In this document: positions 1-6,711 of the stretch, piece by piece | Numbering within the stretch: position 1 is the stretch's first letter | Layout of the letters: each line of letters begins with the position of its first letter | Source: a virus | IMG/VR virus record: IMGVR_UViG_3300037882_000507 | Coordinates: 1-22,726 of that record | Length of the DNA: 22,726 bases | Reading direction: 5' to 3' (one strand) | The notes under the pieces: model-generated | What the model saw: the letters and a program-made list of their open reading frames with translations, nothing else | What the model was told of the DNA's origin: nothing | The model's database searches: none | Translations under genes and position numbers: made by a program

Positions 1-123
1 TCGGAGTTGCATCGATTGTGTTGTTAACTTCTTGCAACTCGCATACAATGAATTAGTTCCTTGAGTGTTGCCAAATAAGCGCAGGTTTCCCTCACTGTTC
101 CCTGCGCGGGTTTGGTTATTGGG
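1..123. repeat. Left terminal inverted repeat (123 bp)
   Basis: The reverse complement of the last 123 bases of the window matches these bases with one mismatch (C at 100, against a base equivalent to T at 22627). The match ends at 123 and the sequences diverge at once. The repeat contains an 8-bp stem (4-11 with 33-40) and a larger hairpin (71-115). It includes the stop codon and last full codon of the leftward endolysin gene. It is either a true genome end or the edge of an inverted repeat where assembly stopped; the perfect outer part is exactly 99 bases. Confidence 0.97.
71..115 (-). terminator. Hairpin in left repeat, possible terminator of endolysin transcript
   Basis: CCAAA (71-75) pairs with TTTGG (111-115), and GCGCAGG (79-85) pairs with CCTGCGC (101-107), separated by a 3x3 internal loop. 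Read leftwards it lies directly after the endolysin stop codon. There is no clean U-tract after the stem, only a short T-rich stretch within the element, so intrinsic termination is plausible but not proven. The same structure lies just after terL at the other end. Confidence 0.4.
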
Positions 124-586
124 AGATGTAGTTCTGGTACTTCTCGATAGACTCGGACTTCTTGGCTTTGCCTTTTTCAGTGTTGTAATACTTCTTGTAA
201 TAAGACCAAATATCGTCAATCTTGCTCGCATCTGGTAACTTCTCAGCAATCCTGAAATAAAACAATCGACTCATTGCAGTCGCATATCTTAAATCATAGA
301 TAAGTCGTTCTTCTGGCGGTATCAGGTTTACGTTGAAGTGCATTCCTAACAAAGTGGATATCTTTGAATTGCGCGTAATAAACCTTTGCCATAAGTCGCT
401 ATAAGTAGCAGGTTCCATCTGATATATACCAAGAGCAGGCCCCTTTACTTGAGCGAGATAATGACCCCCGAGGCTCTCTGTTGCACAGGTGAAAACAAGT
501 AATTCCTCCGCATGTGAACTGTACAACTGCAACGAATCAAGAGCTGGCTTGATAATTAAGTTTCTTAATTGCTTTGAATCAATCAT
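116..586 (-). CDS. Endolysin, lysozyme/transglycosylase-like
   Basis: This 156-aa protein probably cleaves peptidoglycan at the end of infection. Residues 33-58 hold the pattern TCATESLGG...GPALGIYQMEP, typical of phage lysozyme/SLT-like endolysins; Glu37 in ATES is the likely catalytic acid. A later YYKKYYNTEKGKA stretch also fits the family. There is no signal peptide, so it would need a holin, and none is recognised in the window. It is the only leftward gene. Its start codon lies 39 bases from that of the small terminase subunit, with AAGGGA on its own strand at 592-597 as ribosome binding site. Its stop codon falls inside the left inverted repeat. The family is clear, but which glycosidic bond it cuts is not. 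Confidence 0.82.
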   Translation of the reverse strand: MIDSKQLRNLIIKPALDSLQLYSSHAEELLVFTCATESLGGHYLAQVKGPALGIYQMEPATYSDLWQRFITRNSKISTLLGMHFNVNLIPPEERLIYDLRYATAMSRLFYFRIAEKLPDASKIDDIWSYYKKYYNTEKGKAKKSESIEKYQNYISQ

Positions 587-602
587 AATGTTCCCTTATA
601 GT
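574..602 (+). promoter_or_regulatory. Candidate sigma70-type promoter for the rightward late genes
   Basis: TTGAAT (574-579) and TATAGT (597-602) are separated by 17 bases and match the -35 and -10 consensus at 4 and 5 of 6 positions. The predicted start near 609 lies just before the terminase small subunit start at 626. The -35 and spacer lie inside the first codons of the leftward endolysin, and the -10 abuts that gene's ribosome binding site. The call rests on consensus match and position only. Confidence 0.45.
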
Positions 603-625
603 TAAATAAAACACTGGATGTACAT

Positions 626-1204
626 ATGGCAAAATACAGTGCATGGGAATTATACGAAGGAGTGACTGGTAATGCACAGGTTTATAAAGAAACCGTACAT
701 TGCCCAATGATTATAGAATTGATGGAAGCTGGCTACTCCATAGCCGGATTCTGCACCGATGCAGGAATTAGCGAAAAAACATTTTATAAATGGCTTAGAG
801 CACACCCAGTCTTTAAAGAATGTTTTGAAATAGGATACACCATAGCAAAACATAACTGGGAACAAGAGCTAGAAGAATCAGACGATGAGTTTAATCATGA
901 CCTCTGGAAAGCTCGCGGATTCTCCAGGAAATTCCTTGGAAAGAACAACAATGTTCGCCTAACAATGGAATCAGAATCAAATCCCTATGAACAATACCAA
1001 CAGTTAATTGAACAAGCTAATGACGGGGATTTCACCGCATCAGAACTAAAACAATTAATGGAAGGAATAAACGTAGGCCGAGTATCCTACGAAACATTTG
1101 TACTGCAAGGTGAAATTGATAAAATGAAAAAAGACCTTGTGGAAATGGAAGTAAGCAATGAGCACAATATCATCCCAATTGCGCCAGTTACGAAAACTAA
1201 TTAA
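626..1204 (+). CDS. terS: Terminase small subunit
   Basis: This 192-aa protein probably recognises phage DNA and loads the large terminase for packaging. Residues 36-58 form a helix-turn-helix of the kind seen in phage small terminases (AGISEKTFYKWLRAHP), followed by a helical acidic segment and a C-terminal helical region likely used for oligomerisation. It is the first rightward gene and precedes portal, scaffold and capsid, whereas the large subunit is about 20 kb away at the other end. The start ATG has only a weak upstream GGAT. A generic HTH regulator is less likely given the neighbours. Confidence 0.75.
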   Translation: MAKYSAWELYEGVTGNAQVYKETVHCPMIIELMEAGYSIAGFCTDAGISEKTFYKWLRAHPVFKECFEIGYTIAKHNWEQELEESDDEFNHDLWKARGFSRKFLGKNNNVRLTMESESNPYEQYQQLIEQANDGDFTASELKQLMEGINVGRVSYETFVLQGEIDKMKKDLVEMEVSNEHNIIPIAPVTKTN

Positions 1205-1292
1205 AATAAGAACACGAATTGAATTTGTAGACCATAATGTGCCGTCTAGTGAATTCAAACCCGGAGTAATCTATATTCACATTTGGATATAA
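1158..1292 (+). CDS. Small overlapping ORF, 44 aa, unknown function
   Basis: An ATG at 1158, inside the end of the terminase small subunit gene and in another frame, has GGAAG about 6 bases upstream. It opens a 44-codon frame that spans the whole otherwise empty gap and stops at 1290-1292, where the ribosome binding site of the next gene (GGAG, 1294-1297) begins. The product is basic at its N-terminus and ends in a hydrophobic stretch (PGVIYIHIWI). I do not recognise it. The exact filling of the gap and the position of the stop suggest translational coupling, but chance is possible at this length. Confidence 0.45.
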   Translation: MSTISSQLRQLRKLIKIRTRIEFVDHNVPSSEFKPGVIYIHIWI

Positions 1293-1303
1293 AGGAGCAA
1301 GTG

Positions 1304-1570
1304 ATGAGCAAGCTGTCACGATGGTTGGATAAAAACGTAACCCATAAAACCGCTACACAAGAATCAATCGAAGCCGCAGCAGAGCAAATTGATTTTTATA
1401 AGAAGCAAAAAGATAACATGGAAAAAGAAAATGCAAGAATTACCGAGGAACGAAAGGTTGAGAATCAACGCATTCATGAAAAACAATTAAGAAGCCTAAG
1501 ACGCAGATACAGCTCAAGCAAGTTTCTTGATAACTCCCCATCAACCGACTTAAACAGCACACTAGGGTAA
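1304..1570 (+). CDS. Hypothetical 88-aa charged helical protein
   Basis: The start at ATG 1304 is chosen because GGAG lies 6 bases upstream; an in-frame TTG at 1283 has no such site. The product is very rich in Lys, Glu, Arg and Gln. It probably forms one long helix or coiled coil over residues 15-70, then a Ser/Asn-rich tail. It lies between terminase small subunit and portal, and the portal ATG follows 2 bases after its stop codon. No family is recognised. The position suggests a packaging or head-assembly accessory role, but that is inference. Confidence 0.65.
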   Translation: MSKLSRWLDKNVTHKTATQESIEAAAEQIDFYKKQKDNMEKENARITEERKVENQRIHEKQLRSLRRRYSSSKFLDNSPSTDLNSTLG

Positions 1571-1572
1571 TC

Positions 1573-3189
1573 ATGATTCCAACAACCCAGGATGTAAGCG
1601 GAGATACCCCAAAAGTAATGCAGCAGTTTATGAAGCGTTTAAAACGCGCTCAAGGAATCGCTGACTTATGGATGGGACTACATCAGGCCTGTTACTTTTA
1701 CGCCATACCCAACAGAAACAAATTCTGGAGGCCTAAAGAACAGCAAGGAGAATTAAGAGGTGCTCGCGTATACGATACAACAGCAATTGACGGAACAAAT
1801 ACCTTTGTTTCTAAAATGCACCTTGCTATGACTCCACCGCAAACACAATGGGGCTATTTGAACATTGACCCAGACTGGAAGTTGGATAATCCAGAACTTG
1901 TAGAACAGGCACAACTCCAATTAGATGACTACATGCGAAAACTATTCGAATTCATCCATGATTCCAATTTCGATGTAGTCATCAACGAATGTTATTATGA
2001 TTTAGGTGTCGGTACTGCTTGCCTTGTAATCAACTCATTAAGCCTTGAAACCCCGTTACTCTTTACCTCAATACCAATGGACAAACTTGCCATTGAAGAA
2101 GCCATGACAGGTAAAATCGAATCATGGTATAGGAACTGGGAAGATGTAAAAATAAATGAGATAAAAGTACGCTGGCCTAAAGCAACACTACCAGCAGAAT
2201 ACTTAAAAGATTTAGCACAAGACAATCAAGCCACCGTTGCATTAATCTATGAAGGAGTAATGTACCGGCCTGAGAATAAAAAGAAATACTGTTATGTGGT
2301 ATGTGCTCAAAATCATTTGCTTTATTATGAGGATTTCGAATACAACCCAGGCATAGTATGGCGATTCAGAAAAACAAATAATGATGTCTTTGGACGTGGC
2401 CCAATTATGGATGCGCTTCCTTCAATCATTAGCTTAAATGAAATGGCGCGAATAGAATTGGCCAGTGCCAACTTAAATACTTTCAAACCCTACATGGGAT
2501 TTAGTGATTCAGTATTTAATCCGCATACATTTAAAATCGAACCAATGACAGTAATTCCCATTGCGCAAATAGGCTCACAAGGTCAAGTTCCACTAATTCC
2601 ATTGCCCGATACATCCAACCCACAGTTTGCCCAATTAACCATTATGGACTTGAGGATGCAGATTAAAACCCTGCTTTTTGCTGATTCCCCAATACCTCAA
2701 GATGGAAAGCAACCCGTATCCGCAACAGAGTTAATGATTAGCACCCAAATGCTAGCCGAACGTATTGGTCCTAATTTCTCAAGACTACAACACGAATTCA
2801 TTCTACCCACATTGCAAAACTGCGCGTTCATATTAAACAAAACCGGATTGCTGCCCTTCCCAGTCATTCAAGGCGAAAACGGAAAAGCACGAATCAGTTT
2901 TAAATACATATCGCCTTTAGCACTGGCAAAAGGGCAGGAACAAGTCTCACGCTTTACTCAGTGGTTCCAAATCATTCAAGGTGTATCTGGCCCCGAACAA
3001 GCACAGCTATTTATTAACTCAGGAAAATACCCTTGGATATTAGCTAACTTAATGCAGCTTGATTTGAACCTATTGAACTCTCCAGAAGGCGTACAAAATG
3101 TGGCGCAACAAATGCTAGACCAAGGCAATGAAATGCAAGACCAAATGATGGAAGCTCAAGAGAATCAAACACCACCACCTACACAATAA
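1573..3189 (+). CDS. Portal protein (T7-like head-tail connector)
   Basis: This 538-aa protein should form the dodecameric ring at one capsid vertex, through which DNA enters and leaves and to which the tail attaches. Length and pattern fit the podoviral head-tail connector family: an N-terminal helical segment (FMKRLKRAQGIADLW), the RGARVYDTTAIDGTNTFVSKM stretch typical of the family, a central DVFGRGPIMDALPSI segment, and a C-terminus rich in Gln and Met. The early position, directly before a Bbp19-like protein, scaffold and capsid, fits T7-like order. No truncation is seen. Confidence 0.93.
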   Translation: MIPTTQDVSGDTPKVMQQFMKRLKRAQGIADLWMGLHQACYFYAIPNRNKFWRPKEQQGELRGARVYDTTAIDGTNTFVSKMHLAMTPPQTQWGYLNIDPDWKLDNPELVEQAQLQLDDYMRKLFEFIHDSNFDVVINECYYDLGVGTACLVINSLSLETPLLFTSIPMDKLAIEEAMTGKIESWYRNWEDVKINEIKVRWPKATLPAEYLKDLAQDNQATVALIYEGVMYRPENKKKYCYVVCAQNHLLYYEDFEYNPGIVWRFRKTNNDVFGRGPIMDALPSIISLNEMARIELASANLNTFKPYMGFSDSVFNPHTFKIEPMTVIPIAQIGSQGQVPLIPLPDTSNPQFAQLTIMDLRMQIKTLLFADSPIPQDGKQPVSATELMISTQMLAERIGPNFSRLQHEFILPTLQNCAFILNKTGLLPFPVIQGENGKARISFKYISPLALAKGQEQVSRFTQWFQIIQGVSGPEQAQLFINSGKYPWILANLMQLDLNLLNSPEGVQNVAQQMLDQGNEMQDQMMEAQENQTPPPTQ

Positions 3190-3204
3190 CACTAAGAGGG
3201 AACA

Positions 3205-3546
3205 ATGAATTTAGAAGATAACCCATTTATTAAGCCTGAAAATTTCTTTGAACAATACAATGAACAAATTGAAGAACTAAGAAAGAATCCAAATTACATT
3301 GAAATGGATAGATTGTGCTATGAAGTATTTGGAAGAACCGAAGAAGGAAAAAGACTGCTTGCTTTGTTACAAGAGCGTTATGTAGTTCCAGGTACTCCAA
3401 GCTCACCATCAGTTCAAAATTACGCGATGACGTGCGTGTATTACGAAGGTTTTAGAGATGCGTACAGACAATTAATTCATGCAACTAAAAGTTATCAATT
3501 GCGTAAAGAAGCAGAAATGAACGCCGCATTGAAAGAAGGTGATTAA
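3205..3546 (+). CDS. Bbp19-like phage protein, 113 aa
   Basis: The product is a small acidic, helical protein. Its pattern (CYEVFGRTEEGKRLLALLQERYV, then a conserved YYEGFRDAYRQLIHA segment) resembles the Bbp19-like domain found in podoviruses between portal and scaffold genes. The function of that family is not established; the location suggests a head-assembly role. GAGGGA lies a few bases before the ATG. It sits 15 bases after portal and 2 bases before the scaffold start, so the three are probably co-translated from one message. The family assignment is from pattern memory only. Confidence 0.6.
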   Translation: MNLEDNPFIKPENFFEQYNEQIEELRKNPNYIEMDRLCYEVFGRTEEGKRLLALLQERYVVPGTPSSPSVQNYAMTCVYYEGFRDAYRQLIHATKSYQLRKEAEMNAALKEGD

Positions 3547-3548
3547 TA

Positions 3549-4271
3549 ATGGGATTAATGAACCAGGAAATAGAAACTCAATCTTCAGAAGATGAGACTA
3601 TCAATAATGGAACGTCACAAGAAACACCAGAAGACCAACCCAATTGGTGGATTGAAGATGGAATACCAGGAGTCGGTGAACGTCCCGAATGGCTACCAGA
3701 AAAATACAAGACAGCAAAAGCATTATCAGATGCCTATAAATCATTAGAACAAAAATTAGGACAGGCTCCAGATAAGTACGACTGGGAATCTGGAAAGGAT
3801 TGGTTAGATCCCGATTACGAACCATTCCAGGAAATGGCAGAACTCGCACGAACCAATCACGTACCACAACCAGTAATGGATAAGATGCTTGAATCAGTGG
3901 GTAAGTATCTTAAAGAATTTCAAAATGATTATACGGAAGAACGACAAAAACTCGGTGAGAATGCAGGTGAGCGATTAACCCAATTAGAAAACTGGGTCAA
4001 AGCAAATTTCACTGAATCATCGTACGTGGCATTAACTAACAGTCTAAAAACAGCAGAATCCATTCAAGCACTAGAGGAGCTAAGAGATAAAATGATTAAT
4101 AACAACACTACAATTCCAACAGGAAATGAACAAAGCAATGTAACCAGTGAATCAATCGAAGACATTGAGCACGAAATTGCAAGTAATCTTGATAAATATA
4201 AAACCGACAATAAGTATCGTAGTGAATTACAACAACGTATTGCCAAGGTCGTTAATAAATCTACTAATTGA
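3549..4271 (+). CDS. Scaffolding protein
   Basis: This 240-aa acidic protein probably guides capsid assembly and is then removed from the head. It has the usual podoviral scaffold features. These are an acidic disordered N-terminus, then the RPEWLPEKYKTAKALSDAYKSLE motif near residues 46-68 that recurs in phage scaffolds, a long helical middle, and a short basic C-terminus of the kind that usually contacts the capsid protein. It lies directly before the major capsid gene. The start could be the ATG at 3549 or one three codons later. The stop codon overlaps a promoter-like TTGACA. Confidence 0.85.
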   Translation: MGLMNQEIETQSSEDETINNGTSQETPEDQPNWWIEDGIPGVGERPEWLPEKYKTAKALSDAYKSLEQKLGQAPDKYDWESGKDWLDPDYEPFQEMAELARTNHVPQPVMDKMLESVGKYLKEFQNDYTEERQKLGENAGERLTQLENWVKANFTESSYVALTNSLKTAESIQALEELRDKMINNNTTIPTGNEQSNVTSESIEDIEHEIASNLDKYKTDNKYRSELQQRIAKVVNKSTN

Positions 4272-4292
4272 CAACTAATTTAGTAATATAAT
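4268..4292 (+). promoter_or_regulatory. Candidate promoter for the major capsid gene
   Basis: A perfect TTGACA (4268-4273) overlaps the scaffold stop codon, and a perfect TATAAT lies at 4287-4292. The 13-base spacing is too short for a standard sigma70 promoter; pairing TTGACA with TAATAT at 4289-4294 gives 15. It could be a non-standard promoter or chance in AT-rich DNA. It would make a capsid message with a leader of roughly 130 bases. Confidence 0.35.
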
Positions 4293-4298
4293 ATCCTA

Positions 4299-4426
4299 TG
4301 TCCATGTGCCTTTTGCTCCAATGAGCAACTAACAGGACACCTTATCAAGAGGCCTCATTCGAGACACCCTCACTATTGTTAAGCCCTATTAGACAAACGT
4401 GTTTAATTACATTAAGACTAATAGGG
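4299..4426 (+). promoter_or_regulatory. Structured leader of the capsid gene with stem-sequestered ribosome binding site
   Basis: This non-coding stretch before the major capsid gene holds a compound hairpin: TGTCC (4299-4303) with GGACA (4335-4339), and inside it TTGCTC (4313-4318) with GAGCAA (4323-4328) around a 4-base loop. A second 9-bp perfect stem pairs CCCTATTAG (4384-4392) with CTAATAGGG (4418-4426). The 3' arm of that stem contains most of the AGGGG ribosome binding site of the ATG at 4435. Closing it should reduce capsid translation. The pairing is direct observation; the regulatory role is inference. Confidence 0.5.
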
Positions 4427-4434
4427 GAAATACC

Positions 4435-5265
4435 ATGTCTTTATCTTTGACGAATGTCCAACAAATAGAGTTCGATGCGCTTGTGAAAGCCATCTACCGG
4501 TCACGTGGTTTTTTATTGCGTGATACTTTAAGAATGAAATCCGATGTAGTTGGTAATCAGGTTGAATTTAGAACCGTTGATGAAGTCATCGCGGTACAAA
4601 CTCAATACTTGGCTGCCGTTACCATCCAAGACCCTAACTATCAAAAAGCACGTGCCACTTTGTTAAAATACACCGCACCTACTGCGGTAGACGAAGTGCA
4701 AGAGCTTACAGTTAACTTTGATGCCAAAATGGAAAACGCCATGTTGGTCGCTCAAGCAATGGGAAGACGTTCTGACCAAATCTCTATTGATGCAATAGTA
4801 GCAGATCCAGGCGACACCATTGTTAACGGTGGTACAAACTTTGACTACGAGAAATTTACTCGTGCTTTAGAGTTCTTTGATAACAATGCCGTTCCTTTAA
4901 GTGAGCGTTTTGTTGCAATGAGCGCGTCAAACTTCCGTAGCTTGCTGGGCGATGACCAATTCGTTTCTACTTTCTACACTAAGAATGACGTTATTGACCG
5001 TGCGCGAATCAGAGAATACTTAGGCTTTAACGTAATCATTATCCCACAAATGACAGAGGGCGGATTGCCTAAGACTGGTAATATTCGTACTGCTCTAGCA
5101 TGGCATAAAATGGCCGTTGGGGCTGGTATCGGTAAAAACTTTAGAACTGAGATTAACTACATAGCACAAAACACTGCCTGGTTAATCAATGGCGTGTTCT
5201 CAATGGGTGCGGTCGTGGTGGATAATCGCGGGGTGTTAGCTATAGATTGTGATGAATCAGTCTAA
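4435..5265 (+). CDS. Major capsid protein
   Basis: This 276-aa protein is most likely the head shell subunit. It follows portal and scaffold directly, and the sequence looks like a HK97-fold podoviral coat protein: an N-terminal helix (QQIEFDALVKAIYR), a long middle domain, the segment RIREYLGFNVIIIPQM, and a C-terminal stretch ending MGAVVVDNRGVLAIDCD. The start at ATG 4435 is preferred to an in-frame GTG at 4399 because AGGGG lies at 4423-4427 and because the family begins near MSLSLTNVQ. The leader appears structured, with the ribosome binding site in a stem, so expression may be controlled at translation. Confidence 0.87.
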   Translation: MSLSLTNVQQIEFDALVKAIYRSRGFLLRDTLRMKSDVVGNQVEFRTVDEVIAVQTQYLAAVTIQDPNYQKARATLLKYTAPTAVDEVQELTVNFDAKMENAMLVAQAMGRRSDQISIDAIVADPGDTIVNGGTNFDYEKFTRALEFFDNNAVPLSERFVAMSASNFRSLLGDDQFVSTFYTKNDVIDRARIREYLGFNVIIIPQMTEGGLPKTGNIRTALAWHKMAVGAGIGKNFRTEINYIAQNTAWLINGVFSMGAVVVDNRGVLAIDCDESV

Positions 5266-5295
5266 TCACCAATACAATAATTAAGGAGATTAAAA

Positions 5296-6090
5296 ATGAC
5301 TTTTGATATCACACGTTGGACTAGACAGACTTTAGCGTTCAACTCTGGCGCATTAGTACTTGATGGCCCATTAACAGAAAATGGCCCTGCATTGTTTTCT
5401 TATCAATCAGCAGCAGATGCTTTAGCAACAATTGCAGCAGCAAACTATTTCTCTAGCCAGGTTAGAGACTTAGCGGTTGGTGATATAATTTTTGTTAATG
5501 GTAGTGATGCATCCAACATGTATATAGTAGCTACTGTTGATAGAGATGCTGAAACTATTACAGTATCTTCATTCACTGCTTCTGGTGTTGTAGCTACAGC
5601 TAATATTCAAGATGGTGCAGTAACTACTGCCAAACTTGCAGATGGTGCTGTTACTAACGCTAAACTTGAAGAAGGCTTAATTAACCACGTTCAAGTTGAT
5701 GTGGCACTTGCTGATTTTATTGGTAGCTATACCGCATCAGAACTATTAGTTGCAGCTCCAGGCGCAGGAAAGAAAATAATTCTGCACAGAGCAACACTTG
5801 CAATTAATTATGGCGGTACTGTATTGGCAAGTGGTGGTGCTTCTCATATCCAATATGCGAACACAGCAAATGGTGCAGGTCCTAAAGCAACAGGCACAAT
5901 TGCAGCAGCTACTTTAATTGCCGCAACTGCTGATACTACTTTTGGATTTACACCAGTAGATACTACTTTAGTAGATTCAACCACATTGAACCAAGGTTTG
6001 TATTTTGCAATGGCTACAGCCGATTTTACTGGCGGTACTTCATCAACTTACAAATTTGATTTGTGGTATTCTATAGTAGATTTAGCATAA
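5296..6090 (+). CDS. Fibre- or decoration-like virion protein
   Basis: This 264-aa protein, low in charge and rich in Ala, Thr and Gly, is preceded by AAGGAG. Residues 106-125 are two copies of a ten-residue repeat (DGAVTTAKLA / DGAVTNAKLE), a motif seen in trimeric phage fibres and head decoration proteins. The N-terminal part is predicted as a compact domain binding the particle. The C-terminal part is a beta-rich domain reminiscent of decoration or adhesin heads. Its place between capsid and tail tube genes favours a head fibre or cement protein. No exact family is recognised. Confidence 0.6.
   Translation: MTFDITRWTRQTLAFNSGALVLDGPLTENGPALFSYQSAADALATIAAANYFSSQVRDLAVGDIIFVNGSDASNMYIVATVDRDAETITVSSFTASGVVATANIQDGAVTTAKLADGAVTNAKLEEGLINHVQVDVALADFIGSYTASELLVAAPGAGKKIILHRATLAINYGGTVLASGGASHIQYANTANGAGPKATGTIAAATLIAATADTTFGFTPVDTTLVDSTTLNQGLYFAMATADFTGGTSSTYKFDLWYSIVDLA
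5611..5670 (+). repeat. Tandem 30-bp coding repeat
   Basis: Two adjacent 30-base units encode DGAVTTAKLA and DGAVTNAKLE within the fibre-like gene. The DNA copies differ at several sites, mostly at third codon positions, so the peptide repeat is under selection and is not a recent duplication. Confidence 0.8.
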
Positions 6091-6103
6091 TTAAGGAACT
6101 GAT

Positions 6104-6700
6104 ATGGCATTAACTCAAGTCCAAATCCTATCAAATTCTTTGATTCAATTAGGACATGAGCCTATCAGTTCAATTGAAGGTGGAGACGCTTTAGTCGTCT
6201 CTGCCATCTCTGCTTATGATATTAAATTACCAGCAGCACTTGCAGCCAATAACTGGCGATTTGCAACACAGCTTGCGCAACTATCCAAATTAAATATAAC
6301 TCCACCCCAGCCTTGGTTATCAATTTACCAATTACCAGCAGGATGGTTAAAATTATTAAGACTGTACCCCAACATTTATCAATGGGATATTTATTCGGGT
6401 AACCAGTTATTTGCAGTTTATGACGATGAACTTTGGGCAGAATACGTTTTTCAACCGGATGTATCCCAGTTCCCAGCCCACTTTGTCGATTATTTTACAT
6501 ATGAAATATCAGCCTATCTTGCATTAACCAATGCTAACAAAGCTGATTATTATTCGGCTCTTGAATCAAAAAGAACTTCAACTCTTGGAATTGCCGCAGC
6601 AATAGAAGCACAAAACAGACCACAGTTTACTCAGAACCTATTCCCTGTTCTGGATAACAGATATATTGGTGGTATCATTGGAAATTCAATCAGCAGCTAA
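6104..6700 (+). CDS. Tail tubular protein A (T7 gp11-like)
   Basis: This 198-aa protein should form the ring that joins portal to the tail nozzle. The N-terminal SLIQLGHEPISSIEGGDALVVSA stretch, the conserved AANNWRFATQ, and the ISIYQLPAGWLKLLRL-like segment are typical of the T7 gp11 tail tube A family, and the length (about 200 aa) is normal. AAGGA precedes the ATG. The tail nozzle gene follows 11 bases later, as in T7-like phages. Confidence 0.9.
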   Translation: MALTQVQILSNSLIQLGHEPISSIEGGDALVVSAISAYDIKLPAALAANNWRFATQLAQLSKLNITPPQPWLSIYQLPAGWLKLLRLYPNIYQWDIYSGNQLFAVYDDELWAEYVFQPDVSQFPAHFVDYFTYEISAYLALTNANKADYYSALESKRTSTLGIAAAIEAQNRPQFTQNLFPVLDNRYIGGIIGNSISS

Positions 6701-6711
6701 TTGAGGCGATT

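Noticed and set aside
4399-4434. GTG 4399 as the start of the capsid protein
   Set aside because: It lies in the loop of a stem without a ribosome binding site, whereas ATG 4435 has AGGGG at good spacing.
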